Of a stretch of 64,000 bases of DNA, positions 28,258 through 37,743 are shown piece by piece. How positions within the stretch are numbered: the first letter of the stretch is position 1; every line of letters starts with the position of its first letter. The notes under the pieces were generated by a model. The model saw only the letters and a program-made list of their open reading frames with translations, did no database searches and was not told the DNA's origin. The stretch is from JBCCBV01 sp039033855. GTDB taxonomy: Bacteria; Planctomycetota; Phycisphaerae; Phycisphaerales; Phycisphaeraceae. A program made the position numbers and the translations under genes. Location of the stretch: the NCBI GenBank assembly GCA_039033855.1, contig JBCCBV010000001.1, forward strand, positions 429,641 through 493,640, given 5' to 3'.

Positions 28258-31257
28258 ATGCTTCAAACGGCATCCAACGGCGCCGGGACAGACCCCGCAC
28301 GCCTGGGCCAGGCCCTGCGTCACGCCTGCCAAGGCCAAGTGCTCGACCACGCCACGGGACGGGGTCTCTACGCCCAGGACGCCAGCCATTACCAGGTGAT
28401 GCCCGCCGCGGCGCTCGCACCAATCGACGAGGCCGACGTGGTCGCCGCGCTCGGCGTCGCGCAGGAACTCGGCGCCGCCATCACCGGCCGAGGCGCGGGC
28501 ACGTCGCTGTCCGGCCAGACGCACGGGCCGGGACTGGTGCTCGACCTCAGCCGTCACATGAACCGGGTGATCGACGTCGACGCCACAGCGCAGACCGCCC
28601 GCGTGCAGCCCGGCGTCGTGCGCGACCACCTCAACCGCGACCCGCGCCTGCGCGAAGCCCGCCTGCACTTCGCCCCCGACCCGGCCACCGCCGGGTGGGC
28701 CACCGTTGGCGGGATGATCGGCAACAACTCCGCCGGCATGCGGTCGATCCGCTACGGCAAGACCATCGACCACGTGCTGGCGCTCCGCGTCGCGCTGCTC
28801 GACGGCACGGTGATGGACCTGCACCCCCTGGGCCCCGACGCCTGGGCCGCCGCAGAGCAAACGCCCGGCCGACCCGGCGAGCTGTACCGCGGCGTCCGCC
28901 AGATCGTCGAACAGCACGAGCCCGCCATCCGCGACCGCTACCCCCGCGTCATGCGACGCGTGGCCGGCTACAACCTCGACGAGTTCGTGACCGGCTCGGG
29001 GTACCTCGGCCCTATCGGCCCGCGCGCCGAGCGCAACGCCGGCGACCGCGCCGACCGATCGCTGCACCACCTGATCGTCGGGTCCGAAGGCACCCTGGCG
29101 CTGGTGCTCGAAGCCACCGTCCGCCTGACGCCGTTGCCGCAAGCCACCGCGCTGGTGCTGCCGCACTTCGACGGCTGCATCGCCTCGCTCCGGGCCGTGC
29201 CCGAGATCAACGCCTTCGCCCCCTCCGCGGTCGAACTGCTCGACGGCGGCGTGCTCAAAGAAGCCCGGCGGAACCCCGCCACCAAACACCTGGCCGATTT
29301 CATCGAAGGCGACCCCGAAGCGCTGCTCATCGTCGAGTTCGCCGGCGATACCGAGCAAGAAGCCGTCGACCGCGCCCGCCAACTCGCCGACCGGCTGCAG
29401 AACACGCCCGGCCTGGGCGCCTGCCCGGTGCGCACCGACCCCGCCGGCCAAACCCGCGTCTGGCAAACCCGCTCGCTCGGCCTCGGCCTGATCTCCAACC
29501 AGCCCGGCGACCGCAAGGGCCAGGCCTTTGTCGAAGACGCCTGCGTGCCCGTCGATCGACTGGCCGACTACATCGACGCCCTGTCTAAGGCCACCGCCGA
29601 ACGCGGGCTGAAGTACTCGATGTACGCCCACGCGTCGGTCGGCGTCATCCACTTCCGCCCGGCCATCGACCTCCACCGCGAAGAAGACCGCCAGCACATG
29701 CTCGCCATCTCCGAGCGCGCCCTCGAGCTCTGCCTCGAACGCGGCGGCTGCTTCTCCGGCGAACACGGCGACGGCATCGTCCGCGGCCAATGGCTCGAAC
29801 GGCAGTTCGGCCCCGACCTCTACCAGGCGTTCCGCCAGGTCAAAGGCCTGTTCGACCCTGACGGCCGAATGAACCCCGGCAAGATCATCGACCCGCCGCC
29901 GCTCAACGACCCCGACGTGCTCCGCTACGGCACCGCCTACCGCCTGGCCGAAGTCCCCTCGACCTACCGCCACGCCAAGCAAGGCGGCTTCGTCAAAGCC
30001 GTCGAACAATGCAACGGCGTCGGCGCCTGCCGAAAGGTCGGCGACGGCGTCATGTGCCCCAGCTACATGGCCACGCGCGACGAAAAAGACTCCACCCGCG
30101 GCCGCGCCAACGCCCTGCGCCTCGCCATGTCCGGCCAGCTCGGCGCCTCGGCCGAACAAGCGATCGGCGGCGACGAACTGCACGACGTCCTCGACCTCTG
30201 CCTGTCATGCAAGGCCTGCAAGAGCGAGTGCCCCAACGCCGTCGACATGGCCAAGCTCAAGGCCGACGCCGCCCAGGTCCGCCACGACCAGCGCGGAACT
30301 CCGCTATCGGCCAAAGCCATCGGTTCAAGCCCAGAACTTGCACGCCGCTTCGCCGGGCCCCTGGCGCCCGTCGTCAACGCGCTCCAGGCCGCGCCCGGTG
30401 CCGGGTGGTTGCGCAAGAAGCTCTTGGGCTTCCACCCCGACCGCCCCGCCCCGCCGTTCGCCCGCAAGCCCTTCCCCGTACGGTGGAAGTCGTTCCAATA
30501 CTCCCAGCAATACAAGAACCGGGGCCCGGCCACGCGCGGGCCCGCCGTGCTGTTCGTCGATTCGTTCAACGGGTACTTCGAGCCTCAAACCGCCATGGCC
30601 GCCGCCCGGCTGCTCCACGGCCTGGGCTACGACGTTACGCCCTACGCCACCGGCTGCTGTCAACGCCCGCGCCTGTCGCAAGGCCTGCTCCGCGACGCCG
30701 CCAAGCGCGCCCAGCCCGTCGCCGGCGAGCTCGACAGCCTGCTCGCCCAGCACCCCGGCGCACCGATGGTCGCCCTTGAACCGTCCTGCGCCTCGGCCTG
30801 GGCCGACGACCTGCCCGACCTGCTGCAAGACCCCGCCCCGGCCCAGCGCATCGCCGAGCGCGTGGTGCTGCTCGACACCCTGCTCGACCAGATCACCGCC
30901 GACCAGCCGGGTGCTCTGCGAACCATCCCGGGCGTTTCCGCAGTCGCCTTCCACGCCCACTGCCATCAGAAGGCCATGTTCGACGCCGAGGCCATCGGAA
31001 GGGTCTTCGACCGCGCCGGCGCCACATTCGAGCGCATCGACGCCGGCTGCTGCGGCCTTGCGGGCGCGTTCGGCTACCAGCACCACGAACTGTCGGGCCA
31101 GATCGGCGAGGACCGGCTGTTCCCCGCCGTGCGCAAGGCCATCGCTCAGGGCCACGCCATTGCCGCCACCGGCGTGTCCTGCCGACACCAGCTGCGCGAC
31201 TGGCTGGGCGTCCACGCCAAGCACCCGGCCGAACTGCTCGAAGCCGCAGGTGCCTAG
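28258..31257 (+). CDS. FAD-linked oxidase fused to 4Fe-4S / CCG-domain subunit (D-lactate or glycolate dehydrogenase type)
   Basis: 999 residues. It joins a GlcD-like flavin half to a GlcF-like Fe-S half, as in YdiJ-type and Dld-like respiratory 2-hydroxyacid dehydrogenases. FAD-binding block: GRGAGTSLSGQTHGPGLVLD (near residue 80), GGMIGNNSAGMRSIRYGKT. FAD-oxidase C-terminal region with GYNLDEF and the end block CFSGEHGDGIVRG (near residue 505). First Fe-S region CNGVGACRKVGDGVMCPSYM, second CLSCKACKSECPNAVDMAKL, then CCG domains ending DAGCCGLAGAFGY. It would pass electrons from a hydroxyacid to the quinone pool. The substrate is uncertain. The ATG sits only 8 bp after TATAAT. Confidence 0.9.
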   Translation: MLQTASNGAGTDPARLGQALRHACQGQVLDHATGRGLYAQDASHYQVMPAAALAPIDEADVVAALGVAQELGAAITGRGAGTSLSGQTHGPGLVLDLSRHMNRVIDVDATAQTARVQPGVVRDHLNRDPRLREARLHFAPDPATAGWATVGGMIGNNSAGMRSIRYGKTIDHVLALRVALLDGTVMDLHPLGPDAWAAAEQTPGRPGELYRGVRQIVEQHEPAIRDRYPRVMRRVAGYNLDEFVTGSGYLGPIGPRAERNAGDRADRSLHHLIVGSEGTLALVLEATVRLTPLPQATALVLPHFDGCIASLRAVPEINAFAPSAVELLDGGVLKEARRNPATKHLADFIEGDPEALLIVEFAGDTEQEAVDRARQLADRLQNTPGLGACPVRTDPAGQTRVWQTRSLGLGLISNQPGDRKGQAFVEDACVPVDRLADYIDALSKATAERGLKYSMYAHASVGVIHFRPAIDLHREEDRQHMLAISERALELCLERGGCFSGEHGDGIVRGQWLERQFGPDLYQAFRQVKGLFDPDGRMNPGKIIDPPPLNDPDVLRYGTAYRLAEVPSTYRHAKQGGFVKAVEQCNGVGACRKVGDGVMCPSYMATRDEKDSTRGRANALRLAMSGQLGASAEQAIGGDELHDVLDLCLSCKACKSECPNAVDMAKLKADAAQVRHDQRGTPLSAKAIGSSPELARRFAGPLAPVVNALQAAPGAGWLRKKLLGFHPDRPAPPFARKPFPVRWKSFQYSQQYKNRGPATRGPAVLFVDSFNGYFEPQTAMAAARLLHGLGYDVTPYATGCCQRPRLSQGLLRDAAKRAQPVAGELDSLLAQHPGAPMVALEPSCASAWADDLPDLLQDPAPAQRIAERVVLLDTLLDQITADQPGALRTIPGVSAVAFHAHCHQKAMFDAEAIGRVFDRAGATFERIDAGCCGLAGAFGYQHHELSGQIGEDRLFPAVRKAIAQGHAIAATGVSCRHQLRDWLGVHAKHPAELLEAAGA

Positions 31258-31277
31258 ACCAGCCGCGCGCCGATCCG

Positions 31278-33365
31278 CTATTCCGGCGTCGCGACCTGCG
31301 GCGCATCCGCATCGACCGGCGTCGATTGCGCAGCCCACCGGCGCAGCGGCCGGACCGATTCGGTCTCGGACATCGGACGCATCGGCCCACCCGTCTGCGG
31401 GTCGAGGGCGAAGTTCACCACCACCTCGGCGGTCTGCACCCGGTCCATCCACACCGCCAACCGCTTGGCGTCGTGCATCAACCGTTGACCGGCCGGACGC
31501 GGGGCGCCCGGCAACGGCTCGGCCGGGATCACGTCGAACCGCAGGCCCGACGGCTGACGCAGCCGCACCGCCAACCGCTTGCCATCTTGAGAAAGCCAGG
31601 CCGTCCGGCCGTCGTCAGAGAGGTCGATCTCGGCGCGGGTCGTCATCACCCAGGCGTACCGGCCGGGCCGCTTGAGCAGCACCTCGTCGCGCACGCGCAG
31701 GCTGCCGTCGTCGAACAGCTCGACGCCACGGGCCACGCCCTCGGCGCCCGCCGCTTCGTAGGCTGGGGTGAGTTCGGCCACCGCCAACGCGCCGCGCTTC
31801 GCGGCGCCGCGCCGGCCCTCAAACGCCAGCAACTCGGCCTCCACGCCCAGGCCTTGGTCCGGCCCGGGCCCGGGGTTGACCACCGGCGCGTTGTGCCCTT
31901 CGGCCCGCAGCCGGTAGTAGTTCCACCGTCGACCGCTAGCGTGGTCTTCGAAGTAGCCCGGCAGCAGGTAGCTGTCCGGCCCGGGGTCGATCGCCCAGCG
32001 CACCCCCGCCGCCTCGTAGACGAACGAGCCCAGGTCCAGGTGGCCGTGCGGAACGCCCGTGCGCCCGAGCTTGAAGCCCACGAACGAAGCGCCCGGGTCG
32101 GCCCAATCGCTGCGCATGACCACCACGCCCACGCCGCGGAAGACCTGCGCCAACGGCGGGGCTTGCTCGCGCGTCGGCGGCCAGGCGACGTTCGACTCTC
32201 CCGCCGGGACGTACCAGAGCAGGTCGCGCGCGTCGGGCCGGGCCGTGGCGCCGGCAAACGCCGCCCATTGCGGCTCGCCGTATCGGCTGGCGAAAAAGTG
32301 CATCTGCGGCGTCTGCATCCGGAACCGCTCGGACGCGTCGGCGAAGTTGAACACCCCGCCCGTCGGCGTGGTCAGCGCGATGGCGAAGTTTCCGGTCTGC
32401 CGAAACCCCGGCCACGTGCCCAGCGCCAGTTCGTCGCCCACGGCCGTCTCCAGGCTGTGGAGCGCCGGCGCCAAATACCGCGTGCCGTAGCTCCAGTACG
32501 ACGGGCCCTCGGCCCAGCCGCCGTCCATCCCGTACGCGCGGATGTGCGGTCTAAGCGAGCGCACCGCTTTGGTCAGCACCGTGGACGCAAGCTCCGGCCG
32601 GTCGTCGGCCACCGCCAGCGCCGCCAGGATCACCCCGCCGTTGCACACGGCGTTCCAATTGCTGTCGTAACGGGTGACCCACCAGCCGCGCCCGCGCCCT
32701 GGGCTGCCGTAGGCCTTGGCCGCGGGCTCCAGCGCGTTACGACTGACCGCATCCACCAGGAAACGTCGACGCTCATCCGGCAGCCAATCCGACAACCAAT
32801 CGATGCCGATGGCGAAGGCGTGCGCCATCTCCGCCGCGTCCAGGAAGTGCTTGTCCGCGTTCCAGTCGGGGAAGCCGGCCGCCGATTCGAGCTCAATCCA
32901 CAGCCGCTCGGCGTAGCGCGCTTCGCCCGTGATCCGGTAGACCATCCCCAGCGTGTAGGCGCGATACAAAACCTCTCGGCTGACCGGGAGCATCCGCGTA
33001 CCGTCGGGCAGCTCGTGTCGGACCACCGCGTCGTCCATCAAGCGGTCGGCCTGACGACGCACGGTTGCGAACCAGCGCCCCGCCAAGGGGTCGCGCTCGA
33101 CCAGGCCGCGCAGCGTCTGCTGGCGTTCGGTCGTCAGCATCAGCCGAGGCGCTTCGGCCAGCTCTAGCCGGCGCAAGCGACGCTCGAAGGCGCGCTCGGA
33201 CTGCCCGTCGGAGGCTTGAACGCCGGGCTGCGCACCACCCGCCGCATCCGGCTGCGCGCCCGCGGGCTGGGCGAACCCCAGCAGCGCAAGCATCGCCACC
33301 AATGCGGCCAATAACCCGCGCACCGCTGCGGGGACTGCGTGTTCACGGCTGATCGATCGAATCAC
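31278..33365 (-). CDS. Heparinase II/III-like secreted polysaccharide lyase
   Basis: 695 residues. Signal peptide with core LLAALVAMLALLGFA, cleavage near AGA-Q. An alpha/alpha toroid follows (LYRAYTLGMVYRITGEARYA, HFLDAAEMAHAFAIGIDWLS, CNGGVILAALAVADDR, GMDGGWAEGPSYWSYGTRY), then a heparinase II/III C-terminal sheet with GVPHGHLDLGSFVYEAAGVR, matching the family His/Tyr region. Such lyases cleave acidic polysaccharides such as heparin or alginate by elimination. GTG 33365 is chosen: it begins the signal peptide and a GGAGG lies 7 bases ahead. Convergent with the FAD oxidase gene, 20 bp apart. No sulfatase is near. Confidence 0.85.
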   Translation of the reverse strand: MIRSISREHAVPAAVRGLLAALVAMLALLGFAQPAGAQPDAAGGAQPGVQASDGQSERAFERRLRRLELAEAPRLMLTTERQQTLRGLVERDPLAGRWFATVRRQADRLMDDAVVRHELPDGTRMLPVSREVLYRAYTLGMVYRITGEARYAERLWIELESAAGFPDWNADKHFLDAAEMAHAFAIGIDWLSDWLPDERRRFLVDAVSRNALEPAAKAYGSPGRGRGWWVTRYDSNWNAVCNGGVILAALAVADDRPELASTVLTKAVRSLRPHIRAYGMDGGWAEGPSYWSYGTRYLAPALHSLETAVGDELALGTWPGFRQTGNFAIALTTPTGGVFNFADASERFRMQTPQMHFFASRYGEPQWAAFAGATARPDARDLLWYVPAGESNVAWPPTREQAPPLAQVFRGVGVVVMRSDWADPGASFVGFKLGRTGVPHGHLDLGSFVYEAAGVRWAIDPGPDSYLLPGYFEDHASGRRWNYYRLRAEGHNAPVVNPGPGPDQGLGVEAELLAFEGRRGAAKRGALAVAELTPAYEAAGAEGVARGVELFDDGSLRVRDEVLLKRPGRYAWVMTTRAEIDLSDDGRTAWLSQDGKRLAVRLRQPSGLRFDVIPAEPLPGAPRPAGQRLMHDAKRLAVWMDRVQTAEVVVNFALDPQTGGPMRPMSETESVRPLRRWAAQSTPVDADAPQVATPE

Positions 33366-33485
33366 AGAACCGCCTCCAAGCCCAGGATCGGGTGCCGCGC
33401 CCGCCAAAGCAGGCCCGTAAAGGGTTTATCGACCGTTCCCATCGCCGTCCTCACCCCAAGCCGTGCAGACGACAGCACTCGCGCC

Positions 33486-33884
33486 TCAACTGGCGCCAAT
33501 CGGCGGGACCACCCAGTACCCCAGCGCCGCCCGGACCGCGTCAAGCAAGTCGGAGGTCTCGAACGGCTTGTGCAGAATCGACACCGCCCCCATCTGGTCC
33601 GCCAGGTGATCCACGCTGGCCGGGTCTTCGCCCGTGATGTAAACCACCGGCGTCTTGGCCAGCTCGGGGATCTTCTGCATCCGTTCCTGCACGCTGAATC
33701 CGCTGCCGCAGGGCATGTTGACGTCGAGAATCAGCACATCCGGCGGGTGATGCTTGGCCTGGTCGAGCGCGTAATACGCGTCCTGCGACGTTGCGACCTC
33801 GAACCCCTCCGCCTCCAGCCGTACCGTCAGGGCGCGCAGCAGGCTCGTGTCGTCGTCGGCAATCAAGATGCGATGGGTGCGCAT
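33486..33884 (-). CDS. Stand-alone response regulator receiver protein 3
   Basis: 132 residues, only a receiver domain. IADDDTSLLRAL (acidic pair), phospho-acceptor Asp in VLILDVNMPCGSGFS, Thr in VVYITGEDPA, Lys in SILHKPFE. No output domain, so it would act by protein contact. Third after the kinase gene, 76 bp past the preceding receiver gene. A Shine-Dalgarno AGGAG sits just ahead of the ATG. Confidence 0.9.
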   Translation of the reverse strand: MRTHRILIADDDTSLLRALTVRLEAEGFEVATSQDAYYALDQAKHHPPDVLILDVNMPCGSGFSVQERMQKIPELAKTPVVYITGEDPASVDHLADQMGAVSILHKPFETSDLLDAVRAALGYWVVPPIGAS

Positions 33885-33960
33885 GGCGTTTCTCCTGGCA
33901 AGGACATTCTTGGGTTGCGGATCGTTTTGACTGGCCCAACCCGGACTTGGCTCATCGGCC

Positions 33961-34350
33961 CTACGCGGCGGGCAGCCGACGACCGCTGAGGATCAGGTCG
34001 GCTTCGACCAGTTCCACGAGTTGGTTCGAGTCGAACGGCTTGCGCACCAGCGTGACGTTGGGCAGGCCGCGCAGCGCGTCGCGGTATTCGGCCTGAAAAC
34101 CGGTCACAATCAGGATCGGCGCCCCGCTGGTCTTGCGGATGGTGCGGGCCAGCGTCACGCCGTCGCCCGCGGGCATGTTCAAGTCGGTGATCACCAGGTC
34201 CACGTCATGCTCGCGGAACGCCGCCAACCCCTGCGCGCCGGTGCCGGCGGTCAGGCAGCAATACCCCAGGTGTTCCAGGCGGGTCGAGATCGCCGTCACC
34301 ACGCCCAGGTCGTTGTCGATCACCAATACGGTCGGGGCTTGCTCAGGCAT
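33961..34350 (-). CDS. Stand-alone response regulator receiver protein 2
   Basis: 129 residues, receiver only. VLVIDNDLGVVTA, phospho-acceptor Asp in LVITDLNMPAGDGVT, LIVTGFQAEYR, and Lys in LVRKPFDS. ATG 34350 (MPEQAPTV) overlaps the end of receiver gene 1 by 8 bases (34343-34350), so the two are coupled. Confidence 0.9.
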   Translation of the reverse strand: MPEQAPTVLVIDNDLGVVTAISTRLEHLGYCCLTAGTGAQGLAAFREHDVDLVITDLNMPAGDGVTLARTIRKTSGAPILIVTGFQAEYRDALRGLPNVTLVRKPFDSNQLVELVEADLILSGRRLPAA

Positions 34351-34735
34351 GGGTCGTCTCCGTATACGCGCCCTGGGCGGCACACTCGACCGCGTCGAGC
34401 ACGTCGGACGCCTCGTAAGGCTTGGACAAAAACACGCAGCCCCCGGCGAGCTTGGCCCGCTCGCGCGCCTGTTCCTGCACGTTGGCCGACAAAAACACCA
34501 CCGGGGTCTTGCTGAGCCCGGGCAGCGCGTGGATGCGCTGGCACGCCTCGTACCCGTCGATGTCGGGCATGCGGATGTCCATCACGATGACCTCGGGCTG
34601 GTGCAGCGCCGCGGCTTCGACGCCCGCCAGGCCGTTGATGGCGTGGTAGACCTCGTGGCCGGCCGACTGCAGCCGGATCATCAGCGCCGCGGTAATGCCC
34701 GGCTCGTCGTCGACAATCAAGATGGTTCTAGGCAC
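34343..34735 (-). CDS. Stand-alone response regulator receiver protein 1
   Basis: 130 residues, receiver only. TILIVDDEPGITAAL, Asp in VIVMDIRMPDIDGYE, VVFLSANVQEQ, Lys in FLSKPYEAS. GTG 34735 (VPRTILIVDDEPG) is the start that matches the domain; it overlaps the kinase end by 8 bases (34728-34735). Probably phosphorylated by the adjacent kinase if that is functional. Confidence 0.9.
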   Translation of the reverse strand: MPRTILIVDDEPGITAALMIRLQSAGHEVYHAINGLAGVEAAALHQPEVIVMDIRMPDIDGYEACQRIHALPGLSKTPVVFLSANVQEQARERAKLAGGCVFLSKPYEASDVLDAVECAAQGAYTETTHA

Positions 34736-35747
34736 AGCGTTTTTTCTCCTCGGGGCCCGCCACGAAGCTGGCGATCGGCTCGTAGGCGTCGGGCGCAACC
34801 CACGAACCCAGCAGCTCTACCTGCAACGGCGCGGGGTGTGGCGCTTCGCCCTCGCCTTGGCGTTCGTAGTCTTCATGGATCAGCCGGTCGCGCCAGCGAT
34901 CGACCTCCAGCGTTTCCCCCAAGACGTAAATCGATCGGCCGTTGTGCCCGTCGATCTGAAGGTCCGTCGCGTGACAAACCGACGCCACCAGCGCCCGAAG
35001 CGAGTCCATCTGCACCGGCGCCGGCCCACGGTCGACGCGCAGCAGCGCCACGGCGCCCTGCGGCGCACGCTCCACCGTTCGATCTAAGAAACACGAGAGG
35101 ATAGATCTCCGGTCGTCCGCCGACGCGGTAAACGAAAACACGCTGCCCTCGCCCAGGGCGCTGCGCACCGACACCTCGCCAAGGTTGATCGCCGAAAGCT
35201 CTTTGGCGATGCTCAGCCCCAGGCCGAACCCCTTGGCGCTGGTTTGGCGCCCCTGCGACCCCTGCTGGAACCGCTGGAACAGCTCGCGTGCCTGGGCTTC
35301 GGGGATGCCCGGGCCACGGTCGGTCACGCCAAGCCGTACACGGCCCCGCGCTTCGGGTTCCGCGGAGACGGTCACCGCTTCGCCCTGCGGCGAGAACTTG
35401 ACCGCGTTCACCACCAGGTTGACCAGCGTCCGCCGGAACTTGTCGGCGTCCACAAACACCCGCGGCAGCCCCGGCGCCACGCTGCGTTCCAGCCGGATGC
35501 GCTTCGACCGGGCCCGCGCCTCGAGCATCGGCCAGGCCGAGTCGATCAGCTCGTCGATCGACCACGCCCGGCGGTCCACCCGCAGCGTCCGCGCCCGCAG
35601 CTTGCTGCTGTCGAGAAAGTCGTCGACCAGGTGCGTGAGGTCGCGCGTGGCGTCGGAAACAAACGCCAGGAACTCCTGCTGTTTGTCGGTCACCGGCCCG
35701 CCGATGCCGTCGGACAAAATCGACGCAAACTCTTTGATCACCGCCAA
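34728..35747 (-). pseudogene. Histidine kinase, C-terminal part of a frameshifted receiver-kinase gene
   Basis: 339 residues readable from a TTG. It begins in the middle of the HisKA domain (AVIKEFASILSDGIGGPVTD) and continues with the dimerisation helix DLTHLVDDFLDSSKLR and a complete ATPase domain: N box NLVVNAVKFSPQG, G1 DRGPGIPEAQ, G2 KGFGLGLSIAKEL. About 115 C-terminal residues form an extra domain of unknown kind. The phospho-acceptor His lies in the other frame (see 35738-36304). Adding one base near 35749 would join the two and give the H-box FRTPLAVIKEF. This is a real frameshift, a sequencing error, or an unusual recoding site; the sequence alone cannot say. Confidence 0.85.
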
Positions 35748-36304
35748 CGCGTGCGGAACTCGTGGGCCACGTCGTCCACAAACCGGTGCGCGGTGTCGGT
35801 CAGTTCGGCCAGGCTGGCGTTCTTGCTTTCGAGCTCGCGGTTGGACACCTTCAGCCGGCGCGACAGCGCGCGGTTGGTGCGCTCGAGCCGGAAGCGGCGC
35901 AGCGCCTCGCCTGCGCAGGCGCGCAAGCGGTCGGCGTCTTGATGCAGCCGGGACTTGAGCACGTAGTCGGACGCGCCCATGCGGAAGGCGCTCGCGGCCA
36001 CGACCTCGTCACCCGACGCGGTCATCAGGATCACCGGCCCAGCGTCGGCCCGGCGGTAGTCGTTCAGCCAGTCGAGCGCGGTCGTGCCCGTCAGTTCGTA
36101 ATCCAGAAAGATCACCACGTCGCGGTCGACCGGCAGCTCGGTCAACGCCGTTTCCGGGTCGTGGTACGCCAGCACGCTGATCGGTTGGCCCGAAGGCTCG
36201 AACGCCGAACGCAGAAGCCGGTCCATCAGCGTCAGCTGGGCGTCGTCGTCGTCGACGATCACAAACGTGAGTTGCCCGTCCCCCGGGGCGATGGATCCCG
36301 ACAT
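35738..36304 (-). pseudogene. Receiver domain plus start of histidine kinase, N-terminal part of the frameshifted gene
   Basis: 188 residues from ATG 36304. Receiver domain: FVIVDDDDAQLTLMDRLLRS, Asp in VVIFLDYELTGTTALDWL, VILMTASGDE, Lys in GASDYVLKSRL. A coiled-coil linker follows (RFRLERTNRALSRRLKVSNR) and then AHRFVDDVAHEFRT, the H-box with its phospho-His, after which the frame breaks into RWR and stop. The intact ancestor would be a receiver-HisKA-HATPase protein of about 525 residues. An upstream extension of the same frame into the regulator gene is a shadow. Confidence 0.85.
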
Positions 36305-36459
36305 GCCGGCCGCCTGTTCTCTCGTGCTGAGCGAGATTCGCGTCTTTGCATGCGGTTTATCGGGGCGGCCCCGCGCGGGCTTGACCGTGCCCTCGGAAAT
36401 CTTGCCGATTCGACTCAAGACGCCCGCGTAACCCCGACACGGGTTCTCCCCAAGGCGGG

Positions 36460-37530
36460 TTACTTGCCCGGCGCCGGGCCGGTGGATTCGCCCGGGAACA
36501 GAATCGGCCGGGTCGGAACCACCCGCAGGTCGCCCTGCCACTCGGCGTCGGGGTCGGCGAACCACGCAAAACACCGCTTGAGCAACGGCGCCACGTCCGG
36601 CATCTCCAGCCCCGTCAGCGACGGCACGAAGTACCGCCCCGTGGGCTCGTTGTTGATCGTGCAGATCGATACGTCGACCCCGACCCGCACGCCCACGTCG
36701 TGGCAAGCTCGGATCGCACCGAGCGCCGCCGGCTGGGTTGTGCACACCACCGCGCCCCGCTCTTGACCCGGTTTTTCGAGAACTTGGCGCATCGCCTGGT
36801 GCGCGCAGGCGATCGGGTCTTCGAACGGCTCGGCCGGCGCGTCCCACAGCTCGCCCCGGCCGCCGCGACGCTCCAGCCAGTCGCGCCAATGCGAGACCCG
36901 GCGTTCGATCTCGTGGTTGTGGCCCTGCGCGTTCAGGCAGTCGATCCGACGGTGCCCCAGCCCCCACAGGTGGTCCAGCAGCTTCGAGATGTGCGACCGC
37001 GCAAACAGCCGGATCGACGGCAGGTCGTGCTCGGTCATGTCGCTGTCGAAAAACACCGCCTTGTGCTCGGGCAAGGCGAACTCTTTGAGCAGCGGACCGG
37101 GGATCGGCTCGGTGCTCGGGATCAGCAGCACGCCGTCCGACCCGCCGAGCGCTTCCTTCACGACCGGGTCGTACCAGTGCATGAACTCCACCGGCCGAAG
37201 CTGCACGCCCGCCTGCTCGGCCGCCCGGGTGATCTCCAAACGGCAATGCAGCAAGTGCGGCGACGGGTACGCCGGCGTGAGCAACGCCACCTGCGCCACC
37301 GCCTTGTCCGAAGCCAGGTCGGGGTGCACCACCAGCGACCCATTCGGCCGACGCGTCAACACCTGCTTTTCGATGAGCTTGAGCACCGCCTTGCGGGCCG
37401 TCATGTAACTGACGCCGACCTCCTCGGCCAGCTTGCGCTCGCCCGGCAGGTCCTTGAGCATGTAGTCGCCCTCGGCGATCCGACGCTCGACCACCGCCAT
37501 GACTTCGGTGAAGATGGCCTTCCTCGGCAT
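36460..37530 (-). CDS. GntR/LacI hybrid transcription regulator (AraR type)
   Basis: 356 residues. The N-terminal 70 residues are a GntR winged helix (LPGERKLAEEVGVSYMTARK, AVLKLIEKQVLTRRPNGSLV). From about residue 79 there is a LacI-type sugar sensor: VAQVALLTPAYPSPHLLHC, GVLLIPSTEPIPG, AVFFDSDMTEHDLPSI, HLWGLGHRRIDCLNA, AVVCTTQPAALGAIRAC and SICTINNEPTGRYF. This layout is that of AraR-like sugar-responsive repressors. It is divergent from the GH99-like and esterase genes, which it probably controls. The inducer is unknown. A TATAAT promoter lies about 80 bp upstream. Confidence 0.85.
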   Translation of the reverse strand: MPRKAIFTEVMAVVERRIAEGDYMLKDLPGERKLAEEVGVSYMTARKAVLKLIEKQVLTRRPNGSLVVHPDLASDKAVAQVALLTPAYPSPHLLHCRLEITRAAEQAGVQLRPVEFMHWYDPVVKEALGGSDGVLLIPSTEPIPGPLLKEFALPEHKAVFFDSDMTEHDLPSIRLFARSHISKLLDHLWGLGHRRIDCLNAQGHNHEIERRVSHWRDWLERRGGRGELWDAPAEPFEDPIACAHQAMRQVLEKPGQERGAVVCTTQPAALGAIRACHDVGVRVGVDVSICTINNEPTGRYFVPSLTGLEMPDVAPLLKRCFAWFADPDAEWQGDLRVVPTRPILFPGESTGPAPGK

Positions 37531-37609
37531 GACACGCTCCGCAACCCGGCGACCTGACTCTCCCCGGCTCTCCTCCGCTCCCCCCGGACCGGCCCTCCAG
37601 TGTGCCAGA

Positions 37610-37639
37610 ATTATAGCTTAAATGCTACTTTTTTCTCAC
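37610..37639 (-). promoter_or_regulatory. Promoter of the GntR/LacI regulator, with possible operator
   Basis: On the minus strand a perfect -10 TATAAT (37615-37610) with GTGAGA as a fair -35 18 bp upstream. TAGC-N6-GCTA (37614-37627) is an inverted repeat overlapping the -10, a candidate self-regulation site. Confidence 0.55.
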
Positions 37640-37743
37640 GGCCAGCCCCAACACCCTACCTGGACCGCGTTTCCGGCGACCGGCCTCCCTTCCATCGGTC
37701 GAACGAGCCACCCATCGCCGCACACGCGGTCGGGCAGCTCAGA

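Noticed and set aside
28243..30183. 646-codon open frame antisense to the FAD/Fe-S oxidoreductase
   Set aside because: The sense strand carries clear flavin and Fe-S motifs; the antisense frame has none.
36305..37246. Long upstream extension of the receiver-kinase frame
   Set aside because: It runs antisense-frame through the GntR/LacI regulator gene; the receiver domain starts right after ATG 36304.
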